64,000 bases of DNA from Marthasterias glacialis (GCA_911728455.2 OU452228.1:24822438-24886437); one strand, 5' to 3'; counted from the stretch's first letter, positions 49,738 through 61,393 are shown. Translations and numbers: made by a program. The notes: generated from the letters alone by a model not told the origin.

Positions 49738-52700
49738 CTGAAATGAAAAAAATATATATATAAAACATGTAGCATCACATGGTTGATTAAATATGTTGAT
49801 GCTTTTTCTTTTGCTTGCTCTTTTTCCCACATGTTGTTCAATAGCAAAATTTTATTTCAGCTACCAGAGAACCCTAAAATATCCATTATTATTCGGTACC
49901 ACCTCACCCTTTTTCATTATCTTGTATTTCTTAGCCTCATTATGTGAACCCACTGTATGCCTATCGATAAGTTGGAACAGCACCCAAATGGAAAAACATC
50001 CCTAACACCATATTACAAACTACTCGATGCAAATAGTACTATAAACCACTATCCGAAGTCACCTCAAACCTCTGTGAGGTACATTGACTAAGATTTACCT
50101 TCGATAGGTTGAGGTTCGGTATTCCGTACCTCGTGGCCTCCATCGGTAGCATCTTCATCTTTATTATCATACATGGGTTCACGTACGGAGGTGCTGTGAC
50201 GAGTCCACCATGTCAACCGGACCAACTATAAAAATGTACGTGCACAAAAAACGTAAAAAATTCATTATCACGAGCATGCCAATGAACAGTGCAAAGTATT
50301 CTCAAGTTAAATGAATTACTTTTCTTAATGCAAAATACATTGGGTTGAAAAAGAAGCTATTGAAAACTTGCACAATGAGCCTGCATCACGGCATTCAAGT
50401 TATCACAAGGTTATAAACACGACACCTTAGGCTGTATTTTTCTACAAGAGGATTCACAAGGTAAAAAAAACTACTGATGTTGCGCATTTGCAATAGGCCT
50501 AAAGACATTGGAGAATTATAAAGTAGTGGACGTTTATTCCATGTTGGCAAATTACAATTTAATATAAAAGCTGGTAACAACATCAAGTAAGCATTACATA
50601 CGAGTACATCAACACGGAAACGTGTGTAAGGTAAACGAAAGCAGTTCTGGTGAAGATAGATGAGTTATACCTTCTATATGATCTTAGAACAGTTATTCTA
50701 TAAAACAATAACCGATCATTAAAACACTCTGTGTTATTAGCAAAAAGCAAGAGTCGCACCTTTTCCTTCGGGATTGGTTTAGTTAACAAACTAACCAAAA
50801 CAGTGACGACTAGGCTTAGCACGAAGAGACAGCAAGCGAAGTGTAGGTAGTGAAGATTGCGCAGGATGTCCGGCCTGTGATCAGGCTGAGCGCAGGATGG
50901 CACGCCGTAAACGAAGTCTAGAATCAGGCGGATTGTGCCGGTGACACACCCGACCACGAAGCCGTAGAATGCTCCCTGGACCGAATCATAAGCATAAATA
51001 AGATTTTTTTAATTAAGAAATTTTATCAGGTACATATTCCACTGGGATGATTTATTTGCCGCACTAAAAAATCATATTAGGTACATAAAAAGGATATCAA
51101 ATAAAAAATGGGAGACTTTGGAACGCTTGGTGGCAGCGGTAAATTTATGTTGTTTACGTAGTTCTGAGCATGCGCATATTTCGGAGAACAATTGTTTGAC
51201 CTGGCAAGTCTGCTTTTTGTTTAGTTTTTCTAAGTTTGTTATTTGATTCATTACAATTTAAACTAAGACATGTATTTTGATCATGAGAACGAAACCTATT
51301 TGTCATTACCGGTTCAGTTGTTCTTTCCCAGAACATTCCTAAGACGTAGATGGCGAACATCGGAGGCGAAAAATAAGACGTCATGGACTGAATGAAGACA
51401 AAGAGTTGACCGGTGCCATAGGACTGAATGATGGGTATCCACAAAATACTGACACACGCTAGTACCAACGTCACCACCCTGCAATGAGTGAACACACAGG
51501 TAACACCAGGTTTATGCGTAGAATGTAGCTTATTAGAGATCATGATAACATGCTTGTTATAATACCGTCACTTTGAGTGTCAAGAATTTGACATCGTCAG
51601 AAAAAATAAACTGGACAAATGGAAAATAATCAAGAAAATATAGTTTTGACACCAAAAGTAAATTATTCAACGGACAAAACTGGCTGTGTAGAGCTTGTTT
51701 TTTAACGCTCGAATATCAACCAAAATGACGCACAATACATTGATATGGAAACTAAGAGCCAATAAGCTCACTGTTTCATTTGTTTTCAGTTTATTGTTTA
51801 TTATCCACATCAAATCGTCGCTAACCATTCACAGTTCAACAGTTTTTCCACGCTATTATTTTTACGTGAATGTATAGAATTTGATACCAAGTCATATTGA
51901 TTCTAATGAAGCATTTAAATCGGCTTGTCGTTCAAATGAAGCGCCCCTAGTGGCAATACGCCAACATCTTGCAATACACTTGTCATTACAGCGGGGCAAT
52001 GATCATTAATATGAACGAGGAAAAAGTCAACACACCTTCCGACAATAACAAGCTCCACGTCGTTGGAACTTTGTCTAAATCGCTTCCAGACATCCAAGGA
52101 GAAGATTGAGCTTGCGCTGTTGAAGACTGACGTCAGAGTGCTCATCAGAGCAGCCAACATGGCGGCTAACATCAGACCCTTTACACCTGATACATAGACC
52201 GTTATCGAAATCACGGCTTAGGCTTCGGCTCCGGATTTTGGCACCGTCTGCCTGTTTGAACTCCCGTACCGAAAGTGTACGTTTTCAAAATAACTGACGG
52301 AGCCCAAGTCGAAGGCGTGGTTTCGAAAAGGGCCATAATAGCAGGACAGAGTAACAGACACTTAAGTACGTGTGTTGCTTTAAAAATAAACGTTTCATTT
52401 CATATTTTCCCCATACAAACGCAAACGTGTAAATTAATGTTCAAGTTATGTTTTGCATTCAATATGTTTCAATTTCTCCTTGTTATCTTATCCCCCTTTA
52501 AAGAAGAAGAAGAATAAGTACTGTATTAATTTCTCCATTGATGTACGTGCCCCTCCCCGGGTACCCCCATTTGAAATCTGGACTTGTGTTACATTTATGA
52601 GCTTTTATTCAGTAATTTCAAACTTTTTAAACTATTTTTGTATTTACAAGCAGACAATATCTTACAAAAAATAGTAAACAGCATAACAAGAGAGATGAAA

Positions 52701-55700
52701 AGTGAGTGGCTCGTTTAGGAAAACTACAAACGAAAACTACAGCTTTAGTTGTCCAGAAATGCCCCCTTAGACAAAATGGGCACCCCTTGTGCCTCCTAAT
52801 GTTACCCTATAGTTTTGCCGCTGATGGTGATAACTTGAATTTCTCCGTTGTAAAGTAAAACGACAGTAAAAGAGACTGGCATTAATACCTACCCATTGGC
52901 ATGAGATGCAGGACTAGTCGTGGGTAGGCGATGTCTGCACAGCCAGCGGCATTGTTACAAACCTTAAGGCAAACCTCAGGATCCTGACACGCAACTTCAT
53001 CTAGGAGTAATGATGAAGAATACAATCATTATTATAGAAATCAAGCTTTCCTCTCATCACCGGGTCAGAACGGTGGTTTGCTCTTAATAATTAGAATGCA
53101 AAGTTCGTGGGTTCGAGTCCCTTCGGCGGTTTTGTGAATTGCACTGAAATCACTCACGGTGCTTTGTAATGCATAAGTGTTGGGGAATATTTGTAACAAG
53201 CTATGAAAAACACATTTTTATTCACTACGATGTAATGATGATTAAATCCCATGATAATACAAAGCCATAATTTTGTAGTATTGAGTTTACGAAATCAGGA
53301 TGAACAAAACTATCGATGACATTTTAAATTATTTTTTTAAAATTATACATAAACACATTATAGTATGATTACAAACCAACAACTATAGTTACCCCGAAAC
53401 CCAGTTCTGTAAAACCCGCTCAGACCTTTTAAAAACAAGGATCTTACTTGGCCAGAGGGCTCTGCTGATCATACCGGGGTAGATCATCAGAAACATGGGT
53501 AGAATCTTACAGTAACCCGCTAAGATGCTACCTGCCTTAGCGTGGGTGACGTTACGGGCAGCCAACGAACGCTGGACAAGTACCTGCAGATGAGGCAAAT
53601 TATTACAGTAACCTCCATACACAACCCGTGCAGTTGAGTGGTTTGTTGGCCAACTTGCTGCAAAATGTTACCAGGAGCAGAGTAAATATTTACAAAGCAA
53701 TACTATATTCTTGTTTCGAGATAGAAACAATGAAATTGTCGACTGCTTTGTTTTAGACAGTGCGACAACATTCACGGCTGAGAAATGGTTCGTGTCAAAC
53801 CGAACACCAACTGGGTAAGAGGTGCAAAACCAGACTGTATTTTATGGGGGAGGGAGAGAGCTCAACAAGCCTCATTGTGCATTATCTTTGCCCGTGTTTT
53901 TGTGAAGACGGACGAATGAGTCTGTTTTCTTTAAAAGCCAGTCATAACCGTGAAGTAATCCCGTTTGAGCAAGGGGAATTTGTGACCAATAAACTTGTAG
54001 AAAAGGGTACAAGGGTACAAATTTGACTCTTAATTTCTTATATTATTTTCTCTTCTGTCTGGCTCCAGGCATGGCACTTACATGTATCTGGACAACCCAC
54101 CTGGTTTGCACAGAAGTACCAAGCAGAGAGCAGGAAAACACCAAACACCACCCCGGGCCAAGGCAGAGCACTTGACGAGGCGTCTTGGAAGATGTGGAAC
54201 ACCTCGTCTGTGGGTATCCCACAGGTCGAGTTGGCACTCAACAAGGTGGTGTTCGGCACCGCGGCCAGGTACTCCGTCTTCAGGTTTGCTATACCACCAA
54301 TTCGAATAAAAGCTGCAAGAAAATATATTTGTTTAGCTTCCAAAAGGCGAAACTTACTTAATTACATCCAATGTCATACGGGGTTTTGTCCCTTAGTGTG
54401 TGTGTACGGTAAATTAACACGGGCTGAGGAAGTCGAGTCAAAAGAGGGCGATATCAGACGAAGTTTCAACACGATTCGCTGTGGGGTACAGAATCTCCTG
54501 CCACACCGGCAACGAACGTAAGGCCATCGATGACGGCTTCTTTACATTAAGTACTGTTTTTTTTGTTCCACGGTCTGATCTTTGCTCTGTTGTCATTGGG
54601 GTCTTGTCACACGAGGCAAATTTTAAAATGCCTCATTTTAGAGGCAACCGACTGCACTACATTCAAACTAAACACCTCGATAGCACCAGAGTAATCTGAA
54701 AAAGTGTTTTGACATCCCCTCAGAAGATTAGGTGGAAAATGAAAGGAGCTGGTTGCCTGTAAATTGTTTCGTAATGACATGACCCTTGACCTCTCTTTTA
54801 ATGCATCGGCACCTGTGCAGTGTCACCATGACACCTATAACTGTTATTATTGAACGTTTCCAAACACGTTTGTTTTACCTATTATCGTCAGGACAAATGC
54901 TCCAGTGATCATGACAACTGCCTGCAGAGCGTCTGTGTAAATCACCGCAGTCAGTCCGCCAGCCATGGTGTACACCGTAGTCATGGCCAAGAGTACGCCG
55001 ATAGACAAGTAAATGTTCCAGCCCAGAGCTTGTTGGATGATAATAATACCTGCATACATCTCGGACTTTAAACAAAACAGAGAGAGAAGTGAGTTGCTTT
55101 TTGTTTGCTGCCTTGCTGTTTTTAAATGTAAGTCTCGCTCCTTTTTTTTTTTTTTTTTTTTAATCTTTGGGTTCCTGCTAACTTTAACGGGCGAAGGAAA
55201 CAAAATCACGCATTTTCTCGGGGCACAAAGTTCAAACACGCGCGATACTTCCACAGTCTGTTATGCGGCATGTTTTTGTTTTCCCTATCGGGTGTACTTA
55301 ACAAAATGTTACAAGGAAGTTGAAACCATAAAACAGCAAAAAATCCAGGAGGAAAAGCAACAAAAGAAAAGTAACACTAAAACATTTTGTAATGATAATT
55401 ATTGTTAATGAAAACCATTCTTTGGCGACAGCTGTGTGATAATTTTCAAAGGTTCATTTAAACACATTTGAGCCCCTTCAATCTTTGAGTTGATGATCAA
55501 GCGTTTAAAAAATGCCACAGGCCCCTTGCTCTGTTCATGATTTGTCATTTTTAGGAGTGAAATTGATAGTCAAAGATTATGGTGTGGGTTTCACCAAGCG
55601 CACGTCGCCTACAATGCGCACGGCGCAGTAACACACTGGGAATCTCAGTCCCAAAATGGGGCAGCCAAGCTCTATTGGGTGATAGAGTCAGGTGAATCGG

Positions 55701-58700
55701 GACAATAGGCTACTCTTTTAATTCCGACATTTACCGAAATTCCGAAGATAATGAAAACGAGGGAGAGTACGGCGAGACCAACTCGAAGGCGCTCACTGCC
55801 GAATCGTGTCTTGAGATAACCAGGTACGGTGAACACCTTCGCAGAGGGATGGGAGAAGTTCAGCGGCCGATGATAGAAATGAAAGAGAAAAAAAGAGTTA
55901 CCAAAATTGCTGCTTACTTTTGCAGAATGATCTTCATGATCTGCGTTTCAGCACTAAGAAGTGAATGCTATTCTTCAATCACAGAGGCGATCTATACAAA
56001 AATAGACACGCTGTCTTCACACTGTGGGGACTTATAACAAAAGAGGACAATAGGGTTCCCGATTTGAAAAGGTCCCCAGTTGGAAATCGTGTTCAAAACC
56101 AATGGGAGCTGTTGCTAAAAAGTTAGAGTACAAACAAAAGAGGAACAATAGGAGGTCCCCGATTGGAGGTAAATACACACTTGTGAGTAATCATTGCTTA
56201 CGAAGTGTGGACCTCAGAACAAAAGAGGTCCACACAAGGCAGGGTTTTGTGACCTTCTGTGGACTTGCACACGTCCACACAAGGTTTTTTCTAATAGGGA
56301 CGTGTACAAAAATGTTCACTGCATGAGAACAAAGGAAGGTCCACACAGTGTATGTAACAAAAACGTGTGTGTGTGGGCTTACACATCGACACTTGTGGGG
56401 TCCCGACAACAAAAGAACAATGGACCCCACAAGGTAAATTCAATAGGAACAAAAGGACCCCCAAAGGGAATTCTTTAGAAAAGGGACAATAAGTTGAACA
56501 ATGAGGTACCCCTCAACTGGCCATGTGTGTGTGTGTAAGTGTGCGAAATGACGTTGTAATATAGCTGACTTGTGGGTACCAGCAGCGGGCATGGCCGTCC
56601 TACACATTTTATCGTAGGGTGGTTGGCAGGGATAATCATTTCTTAGCCATCTACAAGGACAAAAAATGATTTATTAATGCTAATCGTCCCAAAATAACAT
56701 GCTTTTTTAAATTTCGTTTGCTGAAATCAACTAATATTCGAGCACAAATCACAGGAGCACGGATCATACATCTTTAATCTCACTTTGGAAATAAGTTAAT
56801 TTTGTCGGGAATGAAAGAAATCTCTCAAAATCTCTGTCATATTTTGTTTTGGAAAAGAGGTAACTTACTAAGTTCGTATTTTATTGCATAATGTTGTAAG
56901 ATGGGTGAAATAAACGGATTAAAAAGAAAATTATTACACGTCTTTTACACCATCTCAGAATTGTACTCACCCCGGAGGCAAAATAAATTGGTATGAAGAG
57001 AAATCCCAGTAATACCAGACAGAACAGTCCCTGGAAAAAAAGTTGTGAAACATATTGAAATGAATGTGTTTACAGGACCTGTATCCATCTTAATATCTTT
57101 TGGGGAAATAAACCAGAGGGAGCAATGTTGCACATTTGTCTTCTGACAGTTTACAATAATCCTGTTGGTAAAAGATCTTGCAGTTTTTACGGGTCCATTT
57201 CCATGTGGTTTCCTAATTTAAAATGCTTTGAAACTTAAACTCAGAGGTAACTCTTTTTGTCCACAATAGAAATTCTATGTGATATTAAAAGTAACTCATT
57301 TAAAAAACACTTCAACTTCATCTTTACTGGTTTAGGAACATACGTGGAACTCGTAGGAGATGACAGCATAACCCGATGCCGATGCAGTCCCAGCTAGTCC
57401 TATAAAAGAGCTACTACCGATGTTGCTCACATACAGTGACAAGCCAACCTTTAAAGTGAAACAGGTGCGTAACACAAAATAGTCATTATCTTTGCTGTCT
57501 ACATAAACAATTGGGGCCCATTTTTTTAAGAGCTGTTGAGCATAACCTTGTTATTGCTTAGAATAATGTTCCTCCTAGATCCTATGTAGATTATAGCAAG
57601 ATATGTTTGTGCCTTGTTGAGTGCTTTGATAGGCTAGGCCTAATGGCAGAGCATGAATTGACTCAAATCAGATGCAAATAATATCCCCTCTTCACATCAA
57701 ACAGGCTATCACCGTCACACATTTCAAGACTCTTCTCTCAAAACATTCATGTTCAAGTCATCATAGTTTCGATCGTTTAGAGACTTTCTTCTGAAGGTGT
57801 TAGGCGCTATATAAAACCAATTGTTTTATTCCCCTGGTTCTATGACAATGGTTTAGGATTAATACGAAGAATATGCAGTGACCCAAAATGCATCTCACGT
57901 ATAAAGGCCAACTTTGAAACTACGTCCTGGGCTTGGGCTACGGGTTAGGCCTCGTCAGTTAACACGTGCTGAGCTTTGGAAGGGAATTCAAACAGGAAGA
58001 TGGAGCCTAAGCCAGAGCCTAAAGCCAGAGCCTAAGCCAGAGCCTAAGCCAGAGCCTAGGCCAGAGCCTAGGCCAGAGCCTAGGCCAGGGCCTAGGCCAG
58101 GGCCTAGGCCAGGGCCTAGGCCAGGGCCTAGGCCAGGGCCTAGGCCAGGGCCTAGGCCAGGGCCTAGGCCAGGGCCTAGGCCAGGGCCTAGGCCAGGGCC
58201 TAGGCCAGGGCCTAGGCCAGGGCCTAGGCCAGAGCCTAGGCCAGAGCCTAGGCCAGAGCCTAGGCCAGAGCATAGGCCAGAGCATAGGCCAGAGCATAGG
58301 CCTGAGCCTAAGCCAAAGCTGTGGTTTCGAATAGATTTTATATTCATCGAAAACAAATTGTTTGACATCCGCTCCAGAATAATCGAATAAAAATGATCAT
58401 TGACTGTTTTATTCCAATTTCCGGGGCATACAATATGATCTTGGGGGATGGATGCAATGTAAAATAAACATTAATATGATATATGAGATAGAACAAAGCA
58501 ATGATTAATAAATGATATCAATTAATAGAGAACAAAATCCAACGTTTAAGTAATACTTAAGAAGACATAAAAAATAGAAACATCTTGTGCCAAAAACATT
58601 AAAAACTTTGTGTAATTTACATTGAAGCTACGTTGTCTTGACTCATCATACAATGGAACATCGAGTTAAAAGTATGGAAACAATCCTGTGTTCCTTTGTA

Positions 58701-60707
58701 CATACCAGCCACCAGCTCATATCTCGACCAGCCAAAAAATATCCGCTTGTTGTGCCCTTTCTAGACTTGTGCGAGGCCTGCATAGAATTGGGAAAAAAAG
58801 AAACATCCTATCTATTATTCTTTTTTTTTATTAATATTTTGATTGGTATATACCGTGCCGAATAAAGTGCCTTAGGATGAACATAAGTATAGGCGTATTT
58901 AAGTCTTATATGCACACAGGCCAAGTAATAATACTTGAATTAAATTCATGGTTCCGATGGTCACTAGGTTACGATACAAAATGTAAATATTCACGTCTCA
59001 ACTTTTTAGGTATCTTGCTTATATAAGGTCTACCCTGGAATGCACAAGGTCGCCCCTTTTTGTAAACAATGTGACACGGTCTGTAGTATAGTTCCTTTTA
59101 AAGGAATCTACAGGTAAAAAATGAAGTATTTATGTATGAATATAATAAAAATTACCATACAATACAATAATTAAGTCGTACTTTTAGTTTAGACGGCGTT
59201 AGACTATCGGGTAAATGGATAGTACAAGACAACCTTGCAATCAATCGGTCTACCTCTCAGGGCATTTTTTAGTTTAGCCCAAGTGAGTTGAGGCATCGGG
59301 GTAAGGAATTTACGCATTCTCCCAATCAGAGATTGCTGTTCTTGATTAGTCCATCCATGCATAGAGCAGGTGTGTAGAGTCCATGGTCTGGCCTTAAACT
59401 GACTCTCCATCCAGCCCTCGAAAAAAAGTTTGTGCTGCTAACAAGGAACATTATGCTGCTACCAAAATTAGACATGGTGGTATAAACAAGACTGTACATT
59501 TCCTTTATTCGTCATTGTTAATAGCCAAATAGCCGACTTCAAGTTGTGCCAAATGTTCTGTTAATTTCTGCGGTTCGATCTGTTCCCTTCAACAAAAAAT
59601 AGTAATCTGTTTTATATAATCATTGAATATGATAATTACTCTTGTTCAATTTTGTACAAAGTTTCATCGTTCTTTTTCCTGGCCAAGCAGGCAGATAATA
59701 TTAATTAATATTACAACTTTCATCATTATCATAAAAAGGGCAAAATGTAGAGATATAGAAGGACCACTGGTTAGAACAAAATGTTCAGACCAAATAGTGC
59801 CGGTCCCAGGGCCTGTGCTGCTAAACCAAACCACTCTCAGATAATCACAGCTGCAATAAAATGCGCAGGCCTGATTGCTTCGTTCTAAAAAGGGCAAGGG
59901 CACCAAGGCATTTTCCTCTTGATAAAGGGCACCTCTATGAGGAAATTGTCAATTTCTATTGGAACATTTCAATGGCACCAAGGCAATGACATGGGGCAAC
60001 GTCCGGAGGCAATTGCCTCCATTGCCTCGATAAATATCAGGCCTGAATGAGATCTCAACATTTGAGTTCCATCGTAATTGGATGAGTTTTCCTTGGCGAG
60101 CGTAAAGTTATGTGAACTACTAACTATAGAGCACAACCTTGTGCCCGGAAGGTCGTAAGATTGTATAACTCTTTTCCGGGCACACATTACTTTTTGCCCC
60201 AGCAGAATGTCACAATCAATAACATGACATTTTTGCGAAAAAAGTAGGGCATAACTGTTATATATATTTCTTGCTAGAATTACACCCAAAACGTGTTTTT
60301 CCATTTCTATGCGGAATTTGACTTTCCTGAATGACTTACAAATAGCAGAAAAACGACCAAACTTTCACACTCGGTTTTCTTGAAACACAAGTTTTGATAA
60401 TTGCTTTACGACCTTTTAATGGTCACACTTTCGTTACGTCCTTCTTACGGGCACACGACGATACGATGTGTGAACAGTGCCAATGCATGCACTCACACTC
60501 ACAGGAGAAACGTATTATGTAGGCCTATACCCCTAAATCATAATGAAAACTTACTCTTTACGATGCCAAACTTACCCAAAGTCCGAGTAGAAACACGACT
60601 AAAAAGTGGCCAGCGATGATGATGAAATCCAGCGCATTCAGAGACGGGGAGGCAGAATCCATCCCCATTGTCCCAGCCACGGTAGACTCTTCTGCTGCAT
60701 TCGCCAT
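49508..60707 (-). CDS. SLC5/SGLT-family Na+-coupled sugar transporter, complete gene
   Basis: Fourteen coding exons join in frame to 668 residues, close to human SGLT1 (664), with the 14-TM plan. Key signatures: [19 protein letters not shown] (residues 76-94), [17 protein letters not shown] (TM5-6), [13 protein letters not shown] then [48 protein letters not shown] (Na2-site helix), [12 protein letters not shown], the C-terminal LTKPIPKEK motif and the last TM. Against human SGLT1, Asn78, Glu102, Lys321 and Gln457 are kept (N77, E101, K316, Q452) while His83, Trp291 and Asp294 are replaced (S82, F286, N289). Two sequons (N240, N247) lie in the usual glycosylated loop. Start: ATG at 60707 in AAACATGG context. 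It acts at the plasma membrane (family knowledge); the exact hexose, polyol or inositol substrate is not determined. SLC6 follows downstream on the same strand. Confidence 0.95.
50099..50225 (-). CDS. SLC5 gene exon 13, cytosolic loop 13
   Basis: Acceptor ATTTTTATAG. Encodes [20 protein letters not shown], then an acidic linker to QPIEG. Donor GAAG/GTAAAT, phase 1. Confidence 0.92.
50760..50975 (-). CDS. SLC5 gene exon 12, TM12-13
   Basis: Acceptor GATTCGGTCCAG. Encodes [38 protein letters not shown], then LTKPIPKEK. Donor AAG/GTGCGA. Confidence 0.94.
51310..51478 (-). CDS. SLC5 gene exon 11, TM10-11 with sugar-site Gln
   Basis: Acceptor CACTCATTGCAG. Encodes [20 protein letters not shown], then [21 protein letters not shown]452 is the equivalent of SGLT1 Gln457. 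Donor CCG/GTAATG. Confidence 0.95.
52036..52186 (-). CDS. SLC5 gene exon 10, Na2-site helix
   Basis: Acceptor CTATGTATCAG, weak pyrimidine tract. Encodes [20 protein letters not shown], then [17 protein letters not shown]. Donor GGAAG/GTGTGT, phase 2. Confidence 0.95.
52196..52334. mobile_element. MITE of the ggcccttttcgaaacc family beside the SLC5 exon 10 acceptor
   Basis: Left TAGACCGTTATCGAAATCAC then GGCTTAGGCTTCGGCTCCG. The inverse of the right end reads GGCCCTTTTCGAAACCACGC then CTTCGACTTGGGCTCCGTC. Its boundary is about 10 bp from the exon 10 start. Confidence 0.75.
52893..53000 (-). CDS. SLC5 gene exon 9, Cys-rich extracellular loop
   Basis: Acceptor CATTACTCCTAG. Encodes [20 protein letters not shown], then [15 protein letters not shown]. 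Four cysteines match the SGLT loop between TM8 and TM9. Donor ATGG/GTAGGT, phase 1. Confidence 0.94.
53068..53131 (+). repeat. tRNA-like sequence with B box, in SLC5 intron 8
   Basis: GGTTCGAGTCC at about 53111-53121 fits a B box and follows TGCAAAGTTCGTG. No complete cloverleaf can be built, so it is probably a SINE head relic. Confidence 0.4.
53448..53583 (-). CDS. SLC5 gene exon 8, TM7-8 with sugar-site Lys
   Basis: Acceptor TGCCTCATCTGCAG. Encodes [20 protein letters not shown], then [21 protein letters not shown]316 matches SGLT1 Lys321. Donor CCAA/GTAAGA, phase 1. Confidence 0.95.
54101..54312 (-). CDS. SLC5 gene exon 7, extracellular loop and TM6-7
   Basis: Acceptor TTTTCTTGCAG. Encodes [20 protein letters not shown], sequons NTT and NST, VFHIFQD, then [21 protein letters not shown]286 and N289 replace SGLT1 Trp291 and Asp294. 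Donor CAG/GTGGGT. Confidence 0.95.
54879..55065 (-). CDS. SLC5 gene exon 6, TM3-5
   Basis: Acceptor TTTTGTTTAAAG. Encodes [38 protein letters not shown], then [20 protein letters not shown]. Donor ATAG/GTAAAA, phase 1. Confidence 0.95.
55735..55836 (-). CDS. SLC5 gene exon 5
   Basis: Acceptor CCCTCTGCGAAG. Encodes [20 protein letters not shown], then [14 protein letters not shown]. TxPxYLxxRFG is a SGLT signature. Donor TCG/GTAAAT. Confidence 0.95.
56040..56520. repeat. irregular repeat rich in ACAAAAGAGG and GTCCACACAAGG, SLC5 intron 4
   Basis: Motifs AACAAAAGAGG and GGTCCACACA or GACCCCACAAGG recur about every 40-90 bp, mixed with (GT)n tracts. It is degenerate, without a fixed period. 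Confidence 0.5.
56971..57030 (-). CDS. SLC5 gene exon 4, TM2
   Basis: Acceptor CTTTTTTTCCAG. 20 codons: [20 protein letters not shown]. Donor GGG/GTGAGT. Confidence 0.93.
57344..57448 (-). CDS. SLC5 gene exon 3, TM1 with sugar and Na+ residues
   Basis: Acceptor ACTTTAAAG. Encodes [20 protein letters not shown], then [16 protein letters not shown]77 and E101 match SGLT1 Asn78 and Glu102, S82 stands at His83. Donor CAC/GTATGT. Confidence 0.94.
57905..58334. mobile_element. MITE of the ggcccttttcgaaacc family containing an expanded 12-bp minisatellite
   Basis: Left GGCCAACTTTGAAACTACGT then CCTGGGCTTGGGCT. The inverse of the right end reads CTATTCGAAACCACAGCTTT then GGCTTAGGCTC. Outer ends match 52196-52334; the centre is the 58002-58312 array. 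Confidence 0.6.
58002..58312 (+). repeat. 12-bp minisatellite, about 26 units, core CCAGGGCCTAGG
   Basis: Units run from CCAGAGCCTAAG to CCAGAGCCTAGG, then 12 central CCAGGGCCTAGG, back to CCAGAGCCTAGG, CCAGAGCATAGG and CCTGAGCCTAAG. Each contains the palindrome GGCCTAGGCC at unit junctions. Open frames of Pro-Arg-Pro-Gly or Leu-Gly-Pro-Gly type are by-products of the period. In SLC5 intron 2. Confidence 0.92.
58706..58777 (-). CDS. SLC5 gene exon 2
   Basis: Acceptor AATTCTATGCAG. 24 codons: [20 protein letters not shown] then SWWL. The GYFLAGRxMxWW motif is diagnostic for SGLTs. Donor CTG/GTATGT. Confidence 0.96.
58800..60570. other. SLC5 intron 1, nothing further recognised
   Basis: AT-rich, no coding signal. 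Small repeated GGCAATTGCCTCC and AAGGCA motifs occur at 59900-60030. Confidence 0.4.
60576..60707 (-). CDS. SLC5 gene exon 1, N-terminus and TM0
   Basis: ATG at 60707 in AATAAACATGGCG. Encodes [20 protein letters not shown], then [19 protein letters not shown]. Donor TGG/GTAAGT, phase 0. No in-frame upstream start is needed. Confidence 0.92.
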
Positions 60708-60974
60708 GTTTATTATAAAGAGAAGTGCCAAGAGAAGTGAGATCGAGGGACCAAGTTATGTAAGCAATGTAAGGATGATTTTACACCAAATTGAGCATTA
60801 CCCCAAACAGTCAACAGGTGGCCCTTGTACTCTGTCATTCCGAGGCTCACTCTCAGTTCTTAGTAAACACACCACACATCTTCTTAGGCTATGACCTCAA
60901 GGTCACCCAGTACTGACCACATTCCCCTATTAACCACTTTGTCCTCCAACCTTATTGCTGCTTGACATATTTAA

Positions 60975-61105
60975 ATCAAGACTTCCCTCACCACCAGAAA
61001 CCATATAAACCCCATAAAACATCTCCCAAACTTTCCCTTGGATTCTTGTTTCTTCGACCATGCTTCGATTTGTGGCTCAATCCCAGACTTGCCTCTCATA
61101 TAAAC
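60975..61105 (+). repeat. dispersed repeat shared with 7895-8030
   Basis: Shares AACATCTCCCAAACTTTCC and GCCTCTCATATAAA with 7895-8030 in the same orientation. Confidence 0.65.
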
Positions 61106-61393
61106 CATGTAATCTGTGTTTATACAAAGAGTGACCTTGTACGTTCCAGGACCTTTCTGGCAGGCAGGATAGTACTCGTCATACTGCGAAATTTTACATT
61201 CTGTGTCAAAACTAACAGCTAGCTGGACTAGTTTTGAGATTGCCCCCTTTCTTCATATCAAAAGTTGATAAAAATCAGACAGTGCAATCTCAAAAAAAAT
61301 AGTTAAGATTTAACGTTTTCTTCCATTGGGCTGTGTACAAATCGTGCCTGCGGGAAGTCCAGTCTATGGCTCTTTTGTAAACATGTGATGTTT

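Noticed and set aside
54043..54309. Alternative ORFs over SLC5 exon 7 on both strands
   Set aside because: Shadow frames; only the minus frame continuing into [11 protein letters not shown] matches the family and joins its neighbours in phase.
57640..57835. Possible LINE or SINE 3' tail (TTAGGCGCTATATAAAACCA)
   Set aside because: Only a short generic tail motif; no head or coding part found, so it is not listed as an element.
57914..58390. 158-codon Pro-Arg-Pro-Gly ORF and 126-codon Leu-Gly-Pro-Gly ORF opposite it
   Set aside because: Both arise from the 12-bp minisatellite inside an SLC5 intron; collagen-like appearance is a by-product of a period divisible by three.
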